Origin: Hydrogenophaga sp. A37
GTDB lineage: Bacteria > Pseudomonadota > Gammaproteobacteria > Burkholderiales > Burkholderiaceae_C
Direction: 5' to 3'
Assembly (NCBI RefSeq): GCF_002001205.1
Contig: NZ_MUNZ01000072.1
Span: 1 to 38,550, forward strand
Length of the DNA stretch: 38,550 nt
The notes beneath the pieces are model-generated. The model saw only the letters and a program-made list of their open reading frames with translations, had not been told where the DNA came from and ran no database searches. Shown one piece after another: positions 25,586 through 37,499 of this stretch (its first letter is position 1; each line of letters starts with the position of its first letter). A program made the translations under genes and the position numbers.

Positions 25586-26092
25586 ATGCTGTGGCAAAGC
25601 AACCCACGCCCAAAACCGCCCGTTACCTCAGCGCCTCAGGTTCCCAGCGCGGAGGCCGTGCGACAGGCTGCGCTCGAAGCCAGCTGGCGTCGGGACAAGC
25701 GGGTCGCGCAACGACGGCTGCTTTGGCGATGGACGCTCTGGTACATCCAGCGCTTTTACGCACATGTGCTGGTGGCCTTGGTGCTGATTGTTGCTGCTGT
25801 CCATTTCTCAGACCGCTGGTTCGTCTGGCCGCTCGCCGCAGGGAAACCGATCGCTGCGCCGGGCAACGTGCCCGTGGTGATGCCTGCACCACCGCCAACG
25901 GCCCCAGTGTCATTGCCAGAACAACCCGCCCCCATGGCCGCACCCGACTGGACCGTCGAACCGATCACCTTGCATGCTGCTCGCCAGCTGGGTGCCCAGA
26001 CATCCGGTGCGACGACCTCCCCTTCACCGGGCAGACAGACCGATACACTTCCCCTCAAACCCGAAACCTGGTTGCACAGCAAGGAGCCCTGA
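25586..26092 (+). CDS. Single-pass membrane protein of the bactofilin unit
   Basis: A 168-residue bitopic protein of unknown family. A soluble N-terminus ends in a basic patch (WRRDKRVAQRRLLWRW near residues 34-49), then one helix (about 59-74, AHVLVALVLIVAAVHF) and a Pro/Ala-rich, probably periplasmic, C-terminal part of about 90 residues. It starts 8 bp after bactofilin 2 and ends 4 bp before bactofilin 3, so it belongs to the same transcript. It could link the cytoplasmic filament to the periplasm; this is inferred from topology and position. Confidence 0.65.
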   Translation: MLWQSNPRPKPPVTSAPQVPSAEAVRQAALEASWRRDKRVAQRRLLWRWTLWYIQRFYAHVLVALVLIVAAVHFSDRWFVWPLAAGKPIAAPGNVPVVMPAPPPTAPVSLPEQPAPMAAPDWTVEPITLHAARQLGAQTSGATTSPSPGRQTDTLPLKPETWLHSKEP

Positions 26093-26096
26093 CCCC

Positions 26097-26501
26097 ATGA
26101 GCCACAACCCCGCGTCCACCCGCCTCGTCCCTGCCGAGCGCCTCTCGGCCATCACCAGTCTGATCGCTGAAGGCGCCGTGTTCGACGGCAACTTTCACAC
26201 CACGCGCGATCAAGGCATCAAAGTCGATGGCCAGCTCAAGGGCAACATCACTTTCGAGACCGGCGGCACCCTTCACGTGGGCGCCACCGGCGTGATTGAA
26301 AACACCCGTCTGGAAGCGGACTATGTTTTCATCGAAGGCAAGGTCATCGGCACCGTGATTGCGCGCAAGGCGCTCGAGATCACCGGATCGGCCACGCTGA
26401 TCGGCGACGCCAGCTACGACGAGCTGATCGACATGCACCCCCGCGCCCGCGTGCGCGGCAAGATCGAGTACCGCGGCGACATCGACGCTGTGCAGAACTG
26501 A
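26097..26501 (+). CDS. Bactofilin 3
   Basis: A 134-residue compact bactofilin with the canonical length and core (about residues 22-125: SLIAEGAVFDGNFHTTRDQ, GIKVDGQLKGNITFETGG, then EADYVFIEGKVIGTVIARKALEI and ATLIGDASYDELIDMHPRARVRGKIEY in parts). Short polar tails flank the beta-helix, as in typical BacA-like proteins. AAGGAG lies about 10 nt before the ATG at 26097. It is the last gene of the unit, with a strong terminator about 20 bp after the stop codon. Confidence 0.9.
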   Translation: MSHNPASTRLVPAERLSAITSLIAEGAVFDGNFHTTRDQGIKVDGQLKGNITFETGGTLHVGATGVIENTRLEADYVFIEGKVIGTVIARKALEITGSATLIGDASYDELIDMHPRARVRGKIEYRGDIDAVQN

Positions 26502-26521
26502 TCTTCGGCACCAAACCAAAG

Positions 26522-26557
26522 AAAAAGCCTGCCAGGTTGCCCTGGCAGGCTTTTTTT
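26522..26557. terminator. Strong bidirectional intrinsic terminator
   Basis: GCCTGCCAGG and CCTGGCAGGC form a perfect 10-bp stem with a TTGC loop, followed by seven T on the plus strand and preceded by five A. It closes the bactofilin unit and also the convergent ppa gene. Confidence 0.95.
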
Positions 26558-26587
26558 GGTCAAGACCTCGGGCCTGAGATCTGAGGC

Positions 26588-27124
26588 TCAGCCCTGTTTG
26601 GCGTTGTAGGCCGCGATGCCGTCCAGGATTTCCTTGTGGGCGGCGTCCTTGCCCTCCCAACCCAGTATCTTGACCCACTTGCCGGGCTCCAGGTCTTTGT
26701 AGTGCTCAAAGAAGTGCTGGATGGTGTTGAGACGCATCGGGTTCAGGTCTTCGGGCTTTTGCCACTGGGTGTAGATCGACAGGATCTTGTCGATCGGCAC
26801 CGCCAGCACCTTGCCGTCCTCACCGGCTTCGTCCTGCATCTTCAGAATGCCGATGGCACGGCAAGGCACCACCACGCCAGGGATCAACGGCACGGGCGTG
26901 ATCACCAGAACGTCGACCGGGTCGCCGTCGCCCGACAGGGTCTTGGGCACGTAACCATAGTTGGTCGGGTAGTGCATGGCCGTGCTCATGAAACGGTCCA
27001 CAAAGATCGCGCCGGTTTCCTTGTCCACTTCGTACTTGATCGGATCGGCGTTCATCGGGATCTCGATGATCACGTTGAACGCATCGGGAACTTTGCTGCC
27101 AGGGGTGACGTTGTCGAGAGACAT
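26588..27124 (-). CDS. ppa: Soluble inorganic pyrophosphatase
   Basis: A 178-residue family I pyrophosphatase that hydrolyses PPi to phosphate in the cytoplasm. It has [25 protein letters not shown] (about residues 20-45, read in parts), the signature DGDPVDVLV near 68 and [13 protein letters not shown] near 100. The length matches bacterial hexameric enzymes. The ATG at 27124 matches the family N-terminus; the Shine-Dalgarno is weak. It is divergent from hppA, which encodes the membrane pyrophosphatase, with 307 bp between. Confidence 0.96.
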   Translation of the reverse strand: MSLDNVTPGSKVPDAFNVIIEIPMNADPIKYEVDKETGAIFVDRFMSTAMHYPTNYGYVPKTLSGDGDPVDVLVITPVPLIPGVVVPCRAIGILKMQDEAGEDGKVLAVPIDKILSIYTQWQKPEDLNPMRLNTIQHFFEHYKDLEPGKWVKILGWEGKDAAHKEILDGIAAYNAKQG

Positions 27125-27431
27125 GATTTTTCTGAGAGTTGATGGAAAGGTTGCAGCCTCGCCAGCAGGTGACAGCGGCGGGGCCAAGACGGGGAGGCGC
27201 GAGAGCACCCGCGCATGCCGGGATTTACCCTGATTTTACTGATCCCAGCCTTACTTCCTGATCCAGATCATTTCCCAACTGAAGCATTTCCCGCTAAATT
27301 CGGCCCGTTGGCCAATCGCCCTGCCTTGCTGCACCCGCTGTAGCACGAGGACGCGAGGAAGCAACGCAGCGGGGGCCTTCCTCAAAGCGTTGCCCCCTCC
27401 AAGTCGAAACGAATGAGCAGGAGAAATATCT
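27125..27431. promoter_or_regulatory. Divergent ppa/hppA regulatory region
   Basis: No gene is seen in these 307 bp, which must hold promoters for both pyrophosphatase genes. In the hppA leader, GAGGAAG (27355-27361) can pair with CTTCCTC (27377-27383), and GCAACGC (27361-27367) with GCGTTGC (27387-27393). The pairs are interleaved, so they form either exclusive hairpins or a pseudoknot. I looked for a fluoride riboswitch and did not recognise one. Confidence 0.45.
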
Positions 27432-29945
<2,514 letters not shown>

Positions 29946-29970
29946 ACCACTTCTGAGCTGCTGAATTCCC

Positions 29971-30001
29971 GGCCCCGCAGGTTTTGCCTGCGGGGCCTTT
30001 T
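29971..30001 (+). terminator. hppA terminator
   Basis: GGCCCCGCAGG and CCTGCGGGGCC form a perfect 11-bp stem with a TTTTG loop followed by TTTT, 25 bp after the hppA stop codon. Confidence 0.95.
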
Positions 30002-30128
30002 CATTGAAGTGACACCCAAAGAGGCGACCCGAAGTGGGTGCCGAATGCGACAGCGAATCAGGGTGTCTCTGTGCAAAACAGTGGTCGGGGCCGTACCATG
30101 AAGCCGTCTCCCCTGACCCACGCACACC

Positions 30129-30950
30129 ATGACCGAACTCGTCGTCCGACGCCTGTTGATCGATCTGGAATCCCCCGTGCCCCGGCACTGGTGCAACGGC
30201 GATGCGTTTCTCACCGCCTGGTTCAATGCGCTGTCGATGAGCTTCCCTGTGGGTGAGCAGTTTTTCATCGACTCGGTGCGCAACGGACTGAAGGCTCTCC
30301 CGCCCGAGCGGCAGACGCAGCAGCGCGAAGAGGTGCAAGGCTTCATCGGCCAGGAAGCGACCCACCGGCGCATCCACGCGCTGTTCAACGCGCAGCTGGA
30401 ACGGCACGGTCTGGACAACGCCTGGGAACCACGAGCGCGAAAGCGCCTGCAGCTCATGGAGGGCAGCGACCCGCGCCACGGTCTCGCCATCACGGCGGCC
30501 AACGAGCACTTCACCGCCCTCTTTGCCGAGTGGATGCTCTCGCATCCGCATCTGCTCGACGGCTGCGAACCGCGCCTGAAAACCCTGTGGCTCTGGCACA
30601 GCGCCGAAGAGGCCGAGCACAAAAACACCGCCTTCGATCTGTACCAGGCGCTGGGCGGTAGCCACGGCTGGCGCGTCAAGTGGATGCGGCGCGTGACCCT
30701 GATCTTCCTGTCTGACACGCTGCGCCAGACCGCGCACAACCTGAGACGCGACGGCACACTCTGGCGCCGGTCCACCTGGGTCAGCGGCGCACGGCATCTG
30801 CTCGGACGCGATGGCCTGCTGCGCCAGAGTTTCGCGCCCTGGCGCGCCTACTTCCGCCGCGACTTCCACCCCAACCAGCAGCACAGCGACCTCTCGGCCC
30901 GGTGGCTCGCCGAAAACGCCAGCGCCTACCTCGCCGTCAGCTCTGGTTGA
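30129..30950 (+). CDS. PF10118-type predicted metal-dependent hydrolase
   Basis: A 273-residue, mostly helical protein of the PF10118 family. Metal-ligand-like motifs EATHRRIH near residue 79 and EEAEHKNTAFDLY near 159, plus ANEHFTALF near 123, resemble a ferritin-like di-metal site. Annotation as a hydrolase is by family only; the activity is not established by sequence. The N-terminus (VVRRLLIDLESPVPRHW) is typical. The start has no clear Shine-Dalgarno. It stands alone after the hppA terminator and before moaA. Confidence 0.85.
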   Translation: MTELVVRRLLIDLESPVPRHWCNGDAFLTAWFNALSMSFPVGEQFFIDSVRNGLKALPPERQTQQREEVQGFIGQEATHRRIHALFNAQLERHGLDNAWEPRARKRLQLMEGSDPRHGLAITAANEHFTALFAEWMLSHPHLLDGCEPRLKTLWLWHSAEEAEHKNTAFDLYQALGGSHGWRVKWMRRVTLIFLSDTLRQTAHNLRRDGTLWRRSTWVSGARHLLGRDGLLRQSFAPWRAYFRRDFHPNQQHSDLSARWLAENASAYLAVSSG

Positions 30951-31020
30951 CGTCTGCACCCCGCCACAGAAGCCCTTGCGGTGACCGGGCTCACCGGCCT
31001 TGCGGGTATGCAGCGTCCAC

Positions 31021-31026
31021 CATAAT
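31021..31026 (+). promoter_or_regulatory. -10-like hexamer close to the moaA start
   Basis: CATAAT (5 of 6 matches to TATAAT) ends 6 nt before the moaA ATG. A weak -35 TTGCGG (31000-31005) is 15 bp upstream. If used, the moaA transcript would be leaderless or nearly so; no Shine-Dalgarno is present. Confidence 0.4.
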
Positions 31027-31032
31027 GCGGGC

Positions 31033-32148
31033 ATGTCTGATCGCGTGATTCCCCTTGTTGACCAGCGCATCGCTTCGCTGGTGGCCCGCATTCCCTCGAT
31101 GCCCATCGCCTCCACCGGCCTGCTGGGCGACGCACTGGGGCGGCCGTTGCGCGACCTGCGCATCAGCGTCACCGACCGCTGCAACTTCCGTTGCAGCTAC
31201 TGCATGCCCAAGTCGATTTTCGACAAGGACTATCCCTACCTCCCGCACAGCGCCCTGCTCTCGTTTGAAGAGATCACCCGCTTGGCGAGCCGGTTTGTGG
31301 ACCATGGCGTGCAGAAGATCCGCCTCACCGGTGGCGAGCCGCTGCTGCGCAAGAACCTGGAAATCCTGATCGAACAGCTGGCCGCCTTGCGCACCACCGA
31401 AGGTCGGCCGCTGGACATCACGCTCACCACCAACGGCTCGTTGCTGGAACGCAAGGCCAAGGCCCTCAAGGCGGCCGGCCTGCAGCGCGTGACCGTCAGC
31501 CTGGACGGGCTGGACGACGCGGTGTTCCGCGCCATGAACGATGTCGACTTTCCCGTGGCCGACGTGCTGAACGGCATCGAGGCCGCCCGGGCGGCGGGTC
31601 TGGGGCCGATCAAGATCAACATGGTGGTCAAGCGCGGCACCAACGAACATGAAATTCTCCCGATGGCGCGCCACTTCAAAGGCACGGGCATCGTGCTGCG
31701 CTTCATCGAATACATGGACGTGGGCGCCACCAACGGCTGGCGCATGGATGAGGTGATGCCGAGCGCCGAGGTGGTCCAGAAAATCCACGCCGAGCTGCCG
31801 CTGGTGCAGCTCGACCCTTCATCACCCGGCGAGACCGCCGAGCGCTGGGGCTACGCCGATGGTTCGGGTGAAATCGGCGTCATCAGCAGCGTCACGCAAG
31901 CCTTTTGCCACGACTGCAACCGCGCCCGCCTCTCCACCGAAGGCAAGCTCTACCTCTGCCTGTTTGCCAGCCAGGGCCACGATCTGCGCCACCTGCTGCG
32001 CAACGGCACCAGCGACGCCGACCTGGCCAGTGCCATCGCCGCCATCTGGCAGGGTCGCGACGACCGCTACTCCGAGTTGCGCGCGTCCATGCCGCCGGAT
32101 GCGTCCACCGGTGGGCGGCGGGTGGAGATGAGCTACATCGGAGGGTAG
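31033..32148 (+). CDS. moaA: GTP 3',8-cyclase
   Basis: A 371-residue radical SAM enzyme that, with MoaC, converts GTP to cyclic pyranopterin monophosphate, the first step of molybdenum cofactor synthesis. The N-terminal cluster motif is CNFRCSYC near residue 50 and the C-terminal cluster motif is [18 protein letters not shown] near 292-310. The protein ends in the conserved GG needed for activity (SYIGG). It has an N-terminal extension of about 40 residues before the radical SAM core. The ATG at 31033 lacks a Shine-Dalgarno. It heads the moaA-mobA-moeA run. Confidence 0.97.
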   Translation: MSDRVIPLVDQRIASLVARIPSMPIASTGLLGDALGRPLRDLRISVTDRCNFRCSYCMPKSIFDKDYPYLPHSALLSFEEITRLASRFVDHGVQKIRLTGGEPLLRKNLEILIEQLAALRTTEGRPLDITLTTNGSLLERKAKALKAAGLQRVTVSLDGLDDAVFRAMNDVDFPVADVLNGIEAARAAGLGPIKINMVVKRGTNEHEILPMARHFKGTGIVLRFIEYMDVGATNGWRMDEVMPSAEVVQKIHAELPLVQLDPSSPGETAERWGYADGSGEIGVISSVTQAFCHDCNRARLSTEGKLYLCLFASQGHDLRHLLRNGTSDADLASAIAAIWQGRDDRYSELRASMPPDASTGGRRVEMSYIGG

Positions 32149-32150
32149 AG

Positions 32151-32222
32151 GAGTCCCCCCTGCGCCGCCTGCGGCGTCACCCCCCAAGGGGGCGATGCAA
32201 GCGGCCCGGCAAAGCCGGTTCC
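32151..32222. repeat. Palindromic repeat element between moaA and mobA
   Basis: Three short hairpins in series: CGCCGC-ct-GCGGCG (32163-32176), CCCCC-aa-GGGGG (32181-32192) and CCGGC-aaa-GCCGG (32206-32218). This GC-rich arrangement recurs in intergenic spaces of Comamonadaceae genomes as I know them. A related element with the same order of CCCCC-GGGGG and GCGGCCCGGC lies inside moeA at 33870-33968. Confidence 0.75.
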
Positions 32223-32308
32223 ACTGCATCCTGGATTTCTGTCACTTCGCTCCGAAGACTTTCATTGAGCCACCCGCTGACACATGCACTCACTTTGCGA
32301 GGTTTCTC

Positions 32309-32932
32309 TTGATCCATCCTTCTGAAATCACCGCCCTCGTGCTCGCCGGCGGTCGCGGCTCGCGCATGGGCGGGGTCGACAAAGGCCTGCAGAATTTCAA
32401 TGGCACGCCGCTGGCGTTGCACACCTTGCTGCGCCTTCAGATGCAAGAGGGCGGGCTGATCGGCGAGCTGCTGGTGAACGCCAACCGCAACTTGGCCGCG
32501 TACGAAGCCTTTGGCCACCCGGTCTGGCCCGACACGCTGACCGACTTCGCCGGGCCCTTGGCGGGTTTTCTCACTGGCATGGAGCGTTGCGAGACGCCGT
32601 ACCTGCTCACCGTGCCCTGCGACACGCCGCTTTTTCCGATGGACCTGGCCCAGCGCCTGGCAGCCGCGTTCGACGATGCATCCACCGAAATCGCCATGGC
32701 CGCCGCCCGCGAGGAAGACGGCCAGCTGCGCACCCAGCCCGTGTTCTGCCTGCTGCGCGTGAGCCTGCTGGAGAGCCTGGTGGCGTTCACCCAGGCCGGT
32801 GGCCGCAAGATCGACCGCTGGACCGATCAGCACAAGACCGTGGTCGTGCCGTTCGACCAGCCCGGTGATCACCCCCAGGCTTTCTTCAACGCCAACACCC
32901 TGGCCGAACTGCAGTCGCTCGAAGGCACCTGA
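32309..32932 (+). CDS. mobA: Molybdenum cofactor guanylyltransferase
   Basis: A 207-residue nucleotidyltransferase that attaches GMP to molybdopterin to make the bis-MGD cofactor. The GTP-binding motif [16 protein letters not shown] starts near residue 12, with [13 protein letters not shown] near 79 and VPCDTPLFP near 100. The family start is best matched by a TTG at 32309, with GAGG (32299-32302) 6 nt upstream; upstream in-frame ATG would add a non-family N-terminus from the repeat region. It is 25 bp upstream of moeA. Confidence 0.92.
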   Translation: MIHPSEITALVLAGGRGSRMGGVDKGLQNFNGTPLALHTLLRLQMQEGGLIGELLVNANRNLAAYEAFGHPVWPDTLTDFAGPLAGFLTGMERCETPYLLTVPCDTPLFPMDLAQRLAAAFDDASTEIAMAAAREEDGQLRTQPVFCLLRVSLLESLVAFTQAGGRKIDRWTDQHKTVVVPFDQPGDHPQAFFNANTLAELQSLEGT

Positions 32933-32957
32933 GTTCCCGCCACTTCCCACCGTATCC

Positions 32958-34322
<1,365 letters not shown>

Positions 34323-34389
34323 AACCAGCGCCCTCAGGGCCTTGGCCCGCGGGCGTCTCGAAAGCCAGGAGGCCGTGCTCAACAAGCCT

Positions 34390-37300
34390 TCACTTGGCCA
34401 CCAGTACCTCACCGGAGTGAACGGCAGAAGAAGGCTCCGCCGGCAGCACCCGCGAGCCATGCCGGTCACGCGCCAGCAGCATGTACATCGTTGGCACCAC
34501 GAAGATGGTGAGCAGCGTGCCCAGGCTCATGCCGCCGACGATCACCCAGCCGATCTGCTGCCGGCTCTCGGCGCCCGCGCCGGTGGCGAGGGCCAGTGGC
34601 ATGGCGCCCAGCACCATGGCGCCAGTGGTCATCATGATCGGGCGCAAGCGCAGCGCGGCAGACTGTTTGACCGCTTCCAGTTTGTCCAGTCCCTGCTCAC
34701 GCAGCTGGTTGGAAAATTCGACGATCAAGATGCCGTGTTTGGTGATCAACCCCACGAGGGTGATGAGCCCGATCTGGCTGAACACGTTGAGCGTGCCGCC
34801 GCTGAGCTTGAGCGCCAGCAGCGCGCCGAGCATCGACAGCGGCACGCTGAGCATGATGATCAGCGGATCGACAAAGCTCTCGAACTGCGCCGCCAGCACC
34901 AGGTAGATGAACAGCAGCGAAAGCGCGAACACGATGGCCAGCGACCCTGAGGAATTCTTGAACTCCCGACTCTGGCCGTTGAGGTCGGTGGTGTAACCCG
35001 GCGGCAGGATTTCGGTGGCAATGCCGTTCATCACCTGAAGCGCGTCGCCCAAGGCCAGCTCGGGCGAGAGGTTGGCCGTGATGGACGCGCTGCGGCGTTG
35101 CCCGAAGTGGTTCAGCTCCCGCGGCACCACCACCTCGCGCAGGGTCACCAGCGACGCCAGCGGAATCATGGCCTCCCCTCGGCCGCGCACGAACAGGCCG
35201 TCAATGTCTTCGGGCGCGCTGCGGTCACCCGAGACGGTCTGGACCACCACGTCGTACTGCTCGCCGTCGCGCTTGTAACGCGTCACGACACGGCCGCCCA
35301 GCATGGTCTCGACGGTGCGCGCAATGACATCCACGCTCACGCCCATGTCGGCCGCCCGCTCGCGGTCCACGTCCATGCGGATCTCGGGCTTGTTCAGGCG
35401 CAGGTCGGTGTCCACCTGAACGAAGCCGGGGTGCTTGGCGAGTTCATCCTGAAACTGCCGCACCACGCGCGAGAGGTTCTGGTAGCTGTCAGAGGTGACG
35501 ATCACATAGTTGATCGGCCGCTCGCGAAAGCCCTGGCCGAGCGAGGGCGGTGTGATCGGGATTGCGCTGATGCCGGGCAGGCTGGCGAAGCGCGGCGCGA
35601 GCTCGCGCGCGATCTGCTGTGTGGTGCGGCTGCGCTCTTCCCACGGGGTGGCGCGCAGAAACACATTGCCCTGGGCCACGGTGGGACTGCCGATGTTGCT
35701 GAAGATGCGGTCGAACTCGGGATAGTCCCGGCCGATGCTCTCGATGGCTTCGGCGTAACGCCGGGTGTAGGCCAGCGTGGCGCCGTCCGGTCCGTTGATG
35801 CTGGCGAGGATCACGCCCCGGTCTTCAAGCGGCGACAGTTCCTGCTTGGTGGACTGCAGCAACAGCCAGCTGCCCACCGCGCTCGCCACCATCACGGCCA
35901 CCACCACCCAGCGGGCGCGCAGCGCCATCGCCAGCACCGAGCTGTAGGCGTTGGTCGTGCCAACGAGCACACGTTCCATGAAGCGGTCAAACCGTCCCGG
36001 ATTCGGGTTGTGACGGAGCAGTCGCGACGACAGCATGGGCGAGAGCGTGAGCGCCACAAAGCCCGACACCACCACCGCGCCGGCCAGCGCCAGCGCGAAC
36101 TCGGCGAACAGCCGGCCAGTGCGCCCGGGGGTGAAGGCCAGCGGCGCGTACACGGCTGCGAGCGTCAAGGTCATGGCCACCACCGCAAACCCGATTTCCC
36201 GGGCGCCTTTGATCGCCGCATCGAAGGGCTTCATGCCCTCTTCGATGTGGCGGTAGATGTTCTCCAGCACCACGATGGAATCGTCCACCACCAGGCCGAT
36301 CGCGAGCACCAGGGCCAGCAGGGTGAGCGTGTTGATCGAGAAACCAAACAGCCCCATCAGCGCGAAAGCGCCGATCAGGCTGACCGGAATGGTGACCAGC
36401 GGGATGATGGACGCGCGCAGTGTGCGCAGAAAAACGAAGATCACCAGCGCCACCAGCACCACCGCTTCGGCGATGGTCGTGTACACGGCCTTGATCGAGC
36501 GGTCGATGAACACCGAGTTGTCGTTGGCGATGTCGACGGTCACGCCCTCCGGCAGGTCGGTCTTGACCTTCTCCAGCAGTTGGCGCACCCCTGCCGACAG
36601 CTCCAGCGGGTTGGCCGTGGCCTGTCGGATCACGCCCAGCGACACCGAGTCGCGACCGTTGAGTCGCACCGAGGTGCGTTCGTCCTGCGGGCCTTGCACC
36701 ACCCGCGCCACGTCGCCCAGGCGGATCGACTGGCCGTTCACGGTGCGCAGCGTGACCTCGCGGAACTGGGCGGGCGTCTGCAGATCGGTTGCCGCCGTCA
36801 CGTTGAATTCGCGCAATGAGCTTTCAATGCGGCCGGCCGGCACCTCCAGGTTGGAGCGGCGCAAGGCGTCTTCCACGTCCTGCACCGTCAGCCGGTAGGC
36901 GGCCAGGCGGTCCGGATCGATCCAGATGCGCATCGAGTACTTGCGCTCGCCGTACACCCGAACGTCCGCGGCGCCGGGCGCGGTCTGCAGCACCGGCTTG
37001 GCCAGCCGGTTGGCGAAATCGGACAGCTGTAGGGCGCTGTGGGTGTCGGAGCTGAGCGCCAGCCAGATCACCGGGAAGGCGTCGGCTTCTACCTTGGCGA
37101 TCACCGGCTCGTCGATGCCCTGCGGCAGGCGCTGGCGCACACGGCTGACCTTGTCGCGCACATCGGCCGCGGCCGAATCGGGGTCGCGCTCAAGCTTGAA
37201 GCGCACGGTGATGTTGCTCTGCTCCTGCCGACTGGACGACGTGATGAGGTCCACCCCTTCGATGCCGGCCAGCGAATCTTCCAACGTCTTGGTGATCTGG

Positions 37301-37482
37301 GATTCCATCACCTCACTGGAGGCCCCGACAAAACGCGTTTGCACCGAGACCGTGGGTTCGTCGATCTTCGGATACTCCCGCACCGTGAGCGAGTTGAAGG
37401 CCACCGCGCCCACCAACAGGATGAGCATGGATAGCACCGACGCAAACACCGGACGCCGGATGGAGATTTCGGGCAGTTGCAT
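34390..37482 (-). CDS. RND efflux transporter permease (HAE1 family)
   Basis: A 1030-residue inner-membrane proton-driven pump of the AcrB/MexB type. It has 12 helices with two large periplasmic loops. Opening motif: MQLPEISIRRPVFASVLSML. The TM4 proton-relay pair is Asp400-Asp401 (GLVVDDSIVVLENI), and GAREIGFAVVAMTLTLAAVYAPL follows near 430. AGGAG lies 7 nt upstream of the ATG at 37482. It is 17 bp after the adaptor gene, forming an adaptor-permease operon; no outer-membrane TolC-type gene is seen. Substrates cannot be predicted. It is convergent with moeA. Confidence 0.95.
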   Translation of the reverse strand: MQLPEISIRRPVFASVLSMLILLVGAVAFNSLTVREYPKIDEPTVSVQTRFVGASSEVMESQITKTLEDSLAGIEGVDLITSSSRQEQSNITVRFKLERDPDSAAADVRDKVSRVRQRLPQGIDEPVIAKVEADAFPVIWLALSSDTHSALQLSDFANRLAKPVLQTAPGAADVRVYGERKYSMRIWIDPDRLAAYRLTVQDVEDALRRSNLEVPAGRIESSLREFNVTAATDLQTPAQFREVTLRTVNGQSIRLGDVARVVQGPQDERTSVRLNGRDSVSLGVIRQATANPLELSAGVRQLLEKVKTDLPEGVTVDIANDNSVFIDRSIKAVYTTIAEAVVLVALVIFVFLRTLRASIIPLVTIPVSLIGAFALMGLFGFSINTLTLLALVLAIGLVVDDSIVVLENIYRHIEEGMKPFDAAIKGAREIGFAVVAMTLTLAAVYAPLAFTPGRTGRLFAEFALALAGAVVVSGFVALTLSPMLSSRLLRHNPNPGRFDRFMERVLVGTTNAYSSVLAMALRARWVVVAVMVASAVGSWLLLQSTKQELSPLEDRGVILASINGPDGATLAYTRRYAEAIESIGRDYPEFDRIFSNIGSPTVAQGNVFLRATPWEERSRTTQQIARELAPRFASLPGISAIPITPPSLGQGFRERPINYVIVTSDSYQNLSRVVRQFQDELAKHPGFVQVDTDLRLNKPEIRMDVDRERAADMGVSVDVIARTVETMLGGRVVTRYKRDGEQYDVVVQTVSGDRSAPEDIDGLFVRGRGEAMIPLASLVTLREVVVPRELNHFGQRRSASITANLSPELALGDALQVMNGIATEILPPGYTTDLNGQSREFKNSSGSLAIVFALSLLFIYLVLAAQFESFVDPLIIMLSVPLSMLGALLALKLSGGTLNVFSQIGLITLVGLITKHGILIVEFSNQLREQGLDKLEAVKQSAALRLRPIMMTTGAMVLGAMPLALATGAGAESRQQIGWVIVGGMSLGTLLTIFVVPTMYMLLARDRHGSRVLPAEPSSAVHSGEVLVAK

Positions 37483-37499
37483 GGAAGGTCTCCTGACGA

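Noticed and set aside
27125..27431. Fluoride riboswitch upstream of hppA/ppa, as seen for some pyrophosphatase genes
   Set aside because: I could not match the conserved crcB-type core by eye; only interleaved repeats are present.
30951..31032. Molybdenum cofactor riboswitch before moaA
   Set aside because: The gap is only 82 bp and shows just a small CGGTGA/TCACCG hairpin, not the Moco motif.
34330..34354. GCCC-tca-GGGC and GCCCGCGGGC dyads as a terminator between moeA and the RND permease
   Set aside because: Stems are short and there is no U-tract on either strand.
35098..36819. Long plus-strand frame opposite the RND permease
   Set aside because: Low-complexity His/Arg/Gln shadow; the minus strand has a full RND permease.
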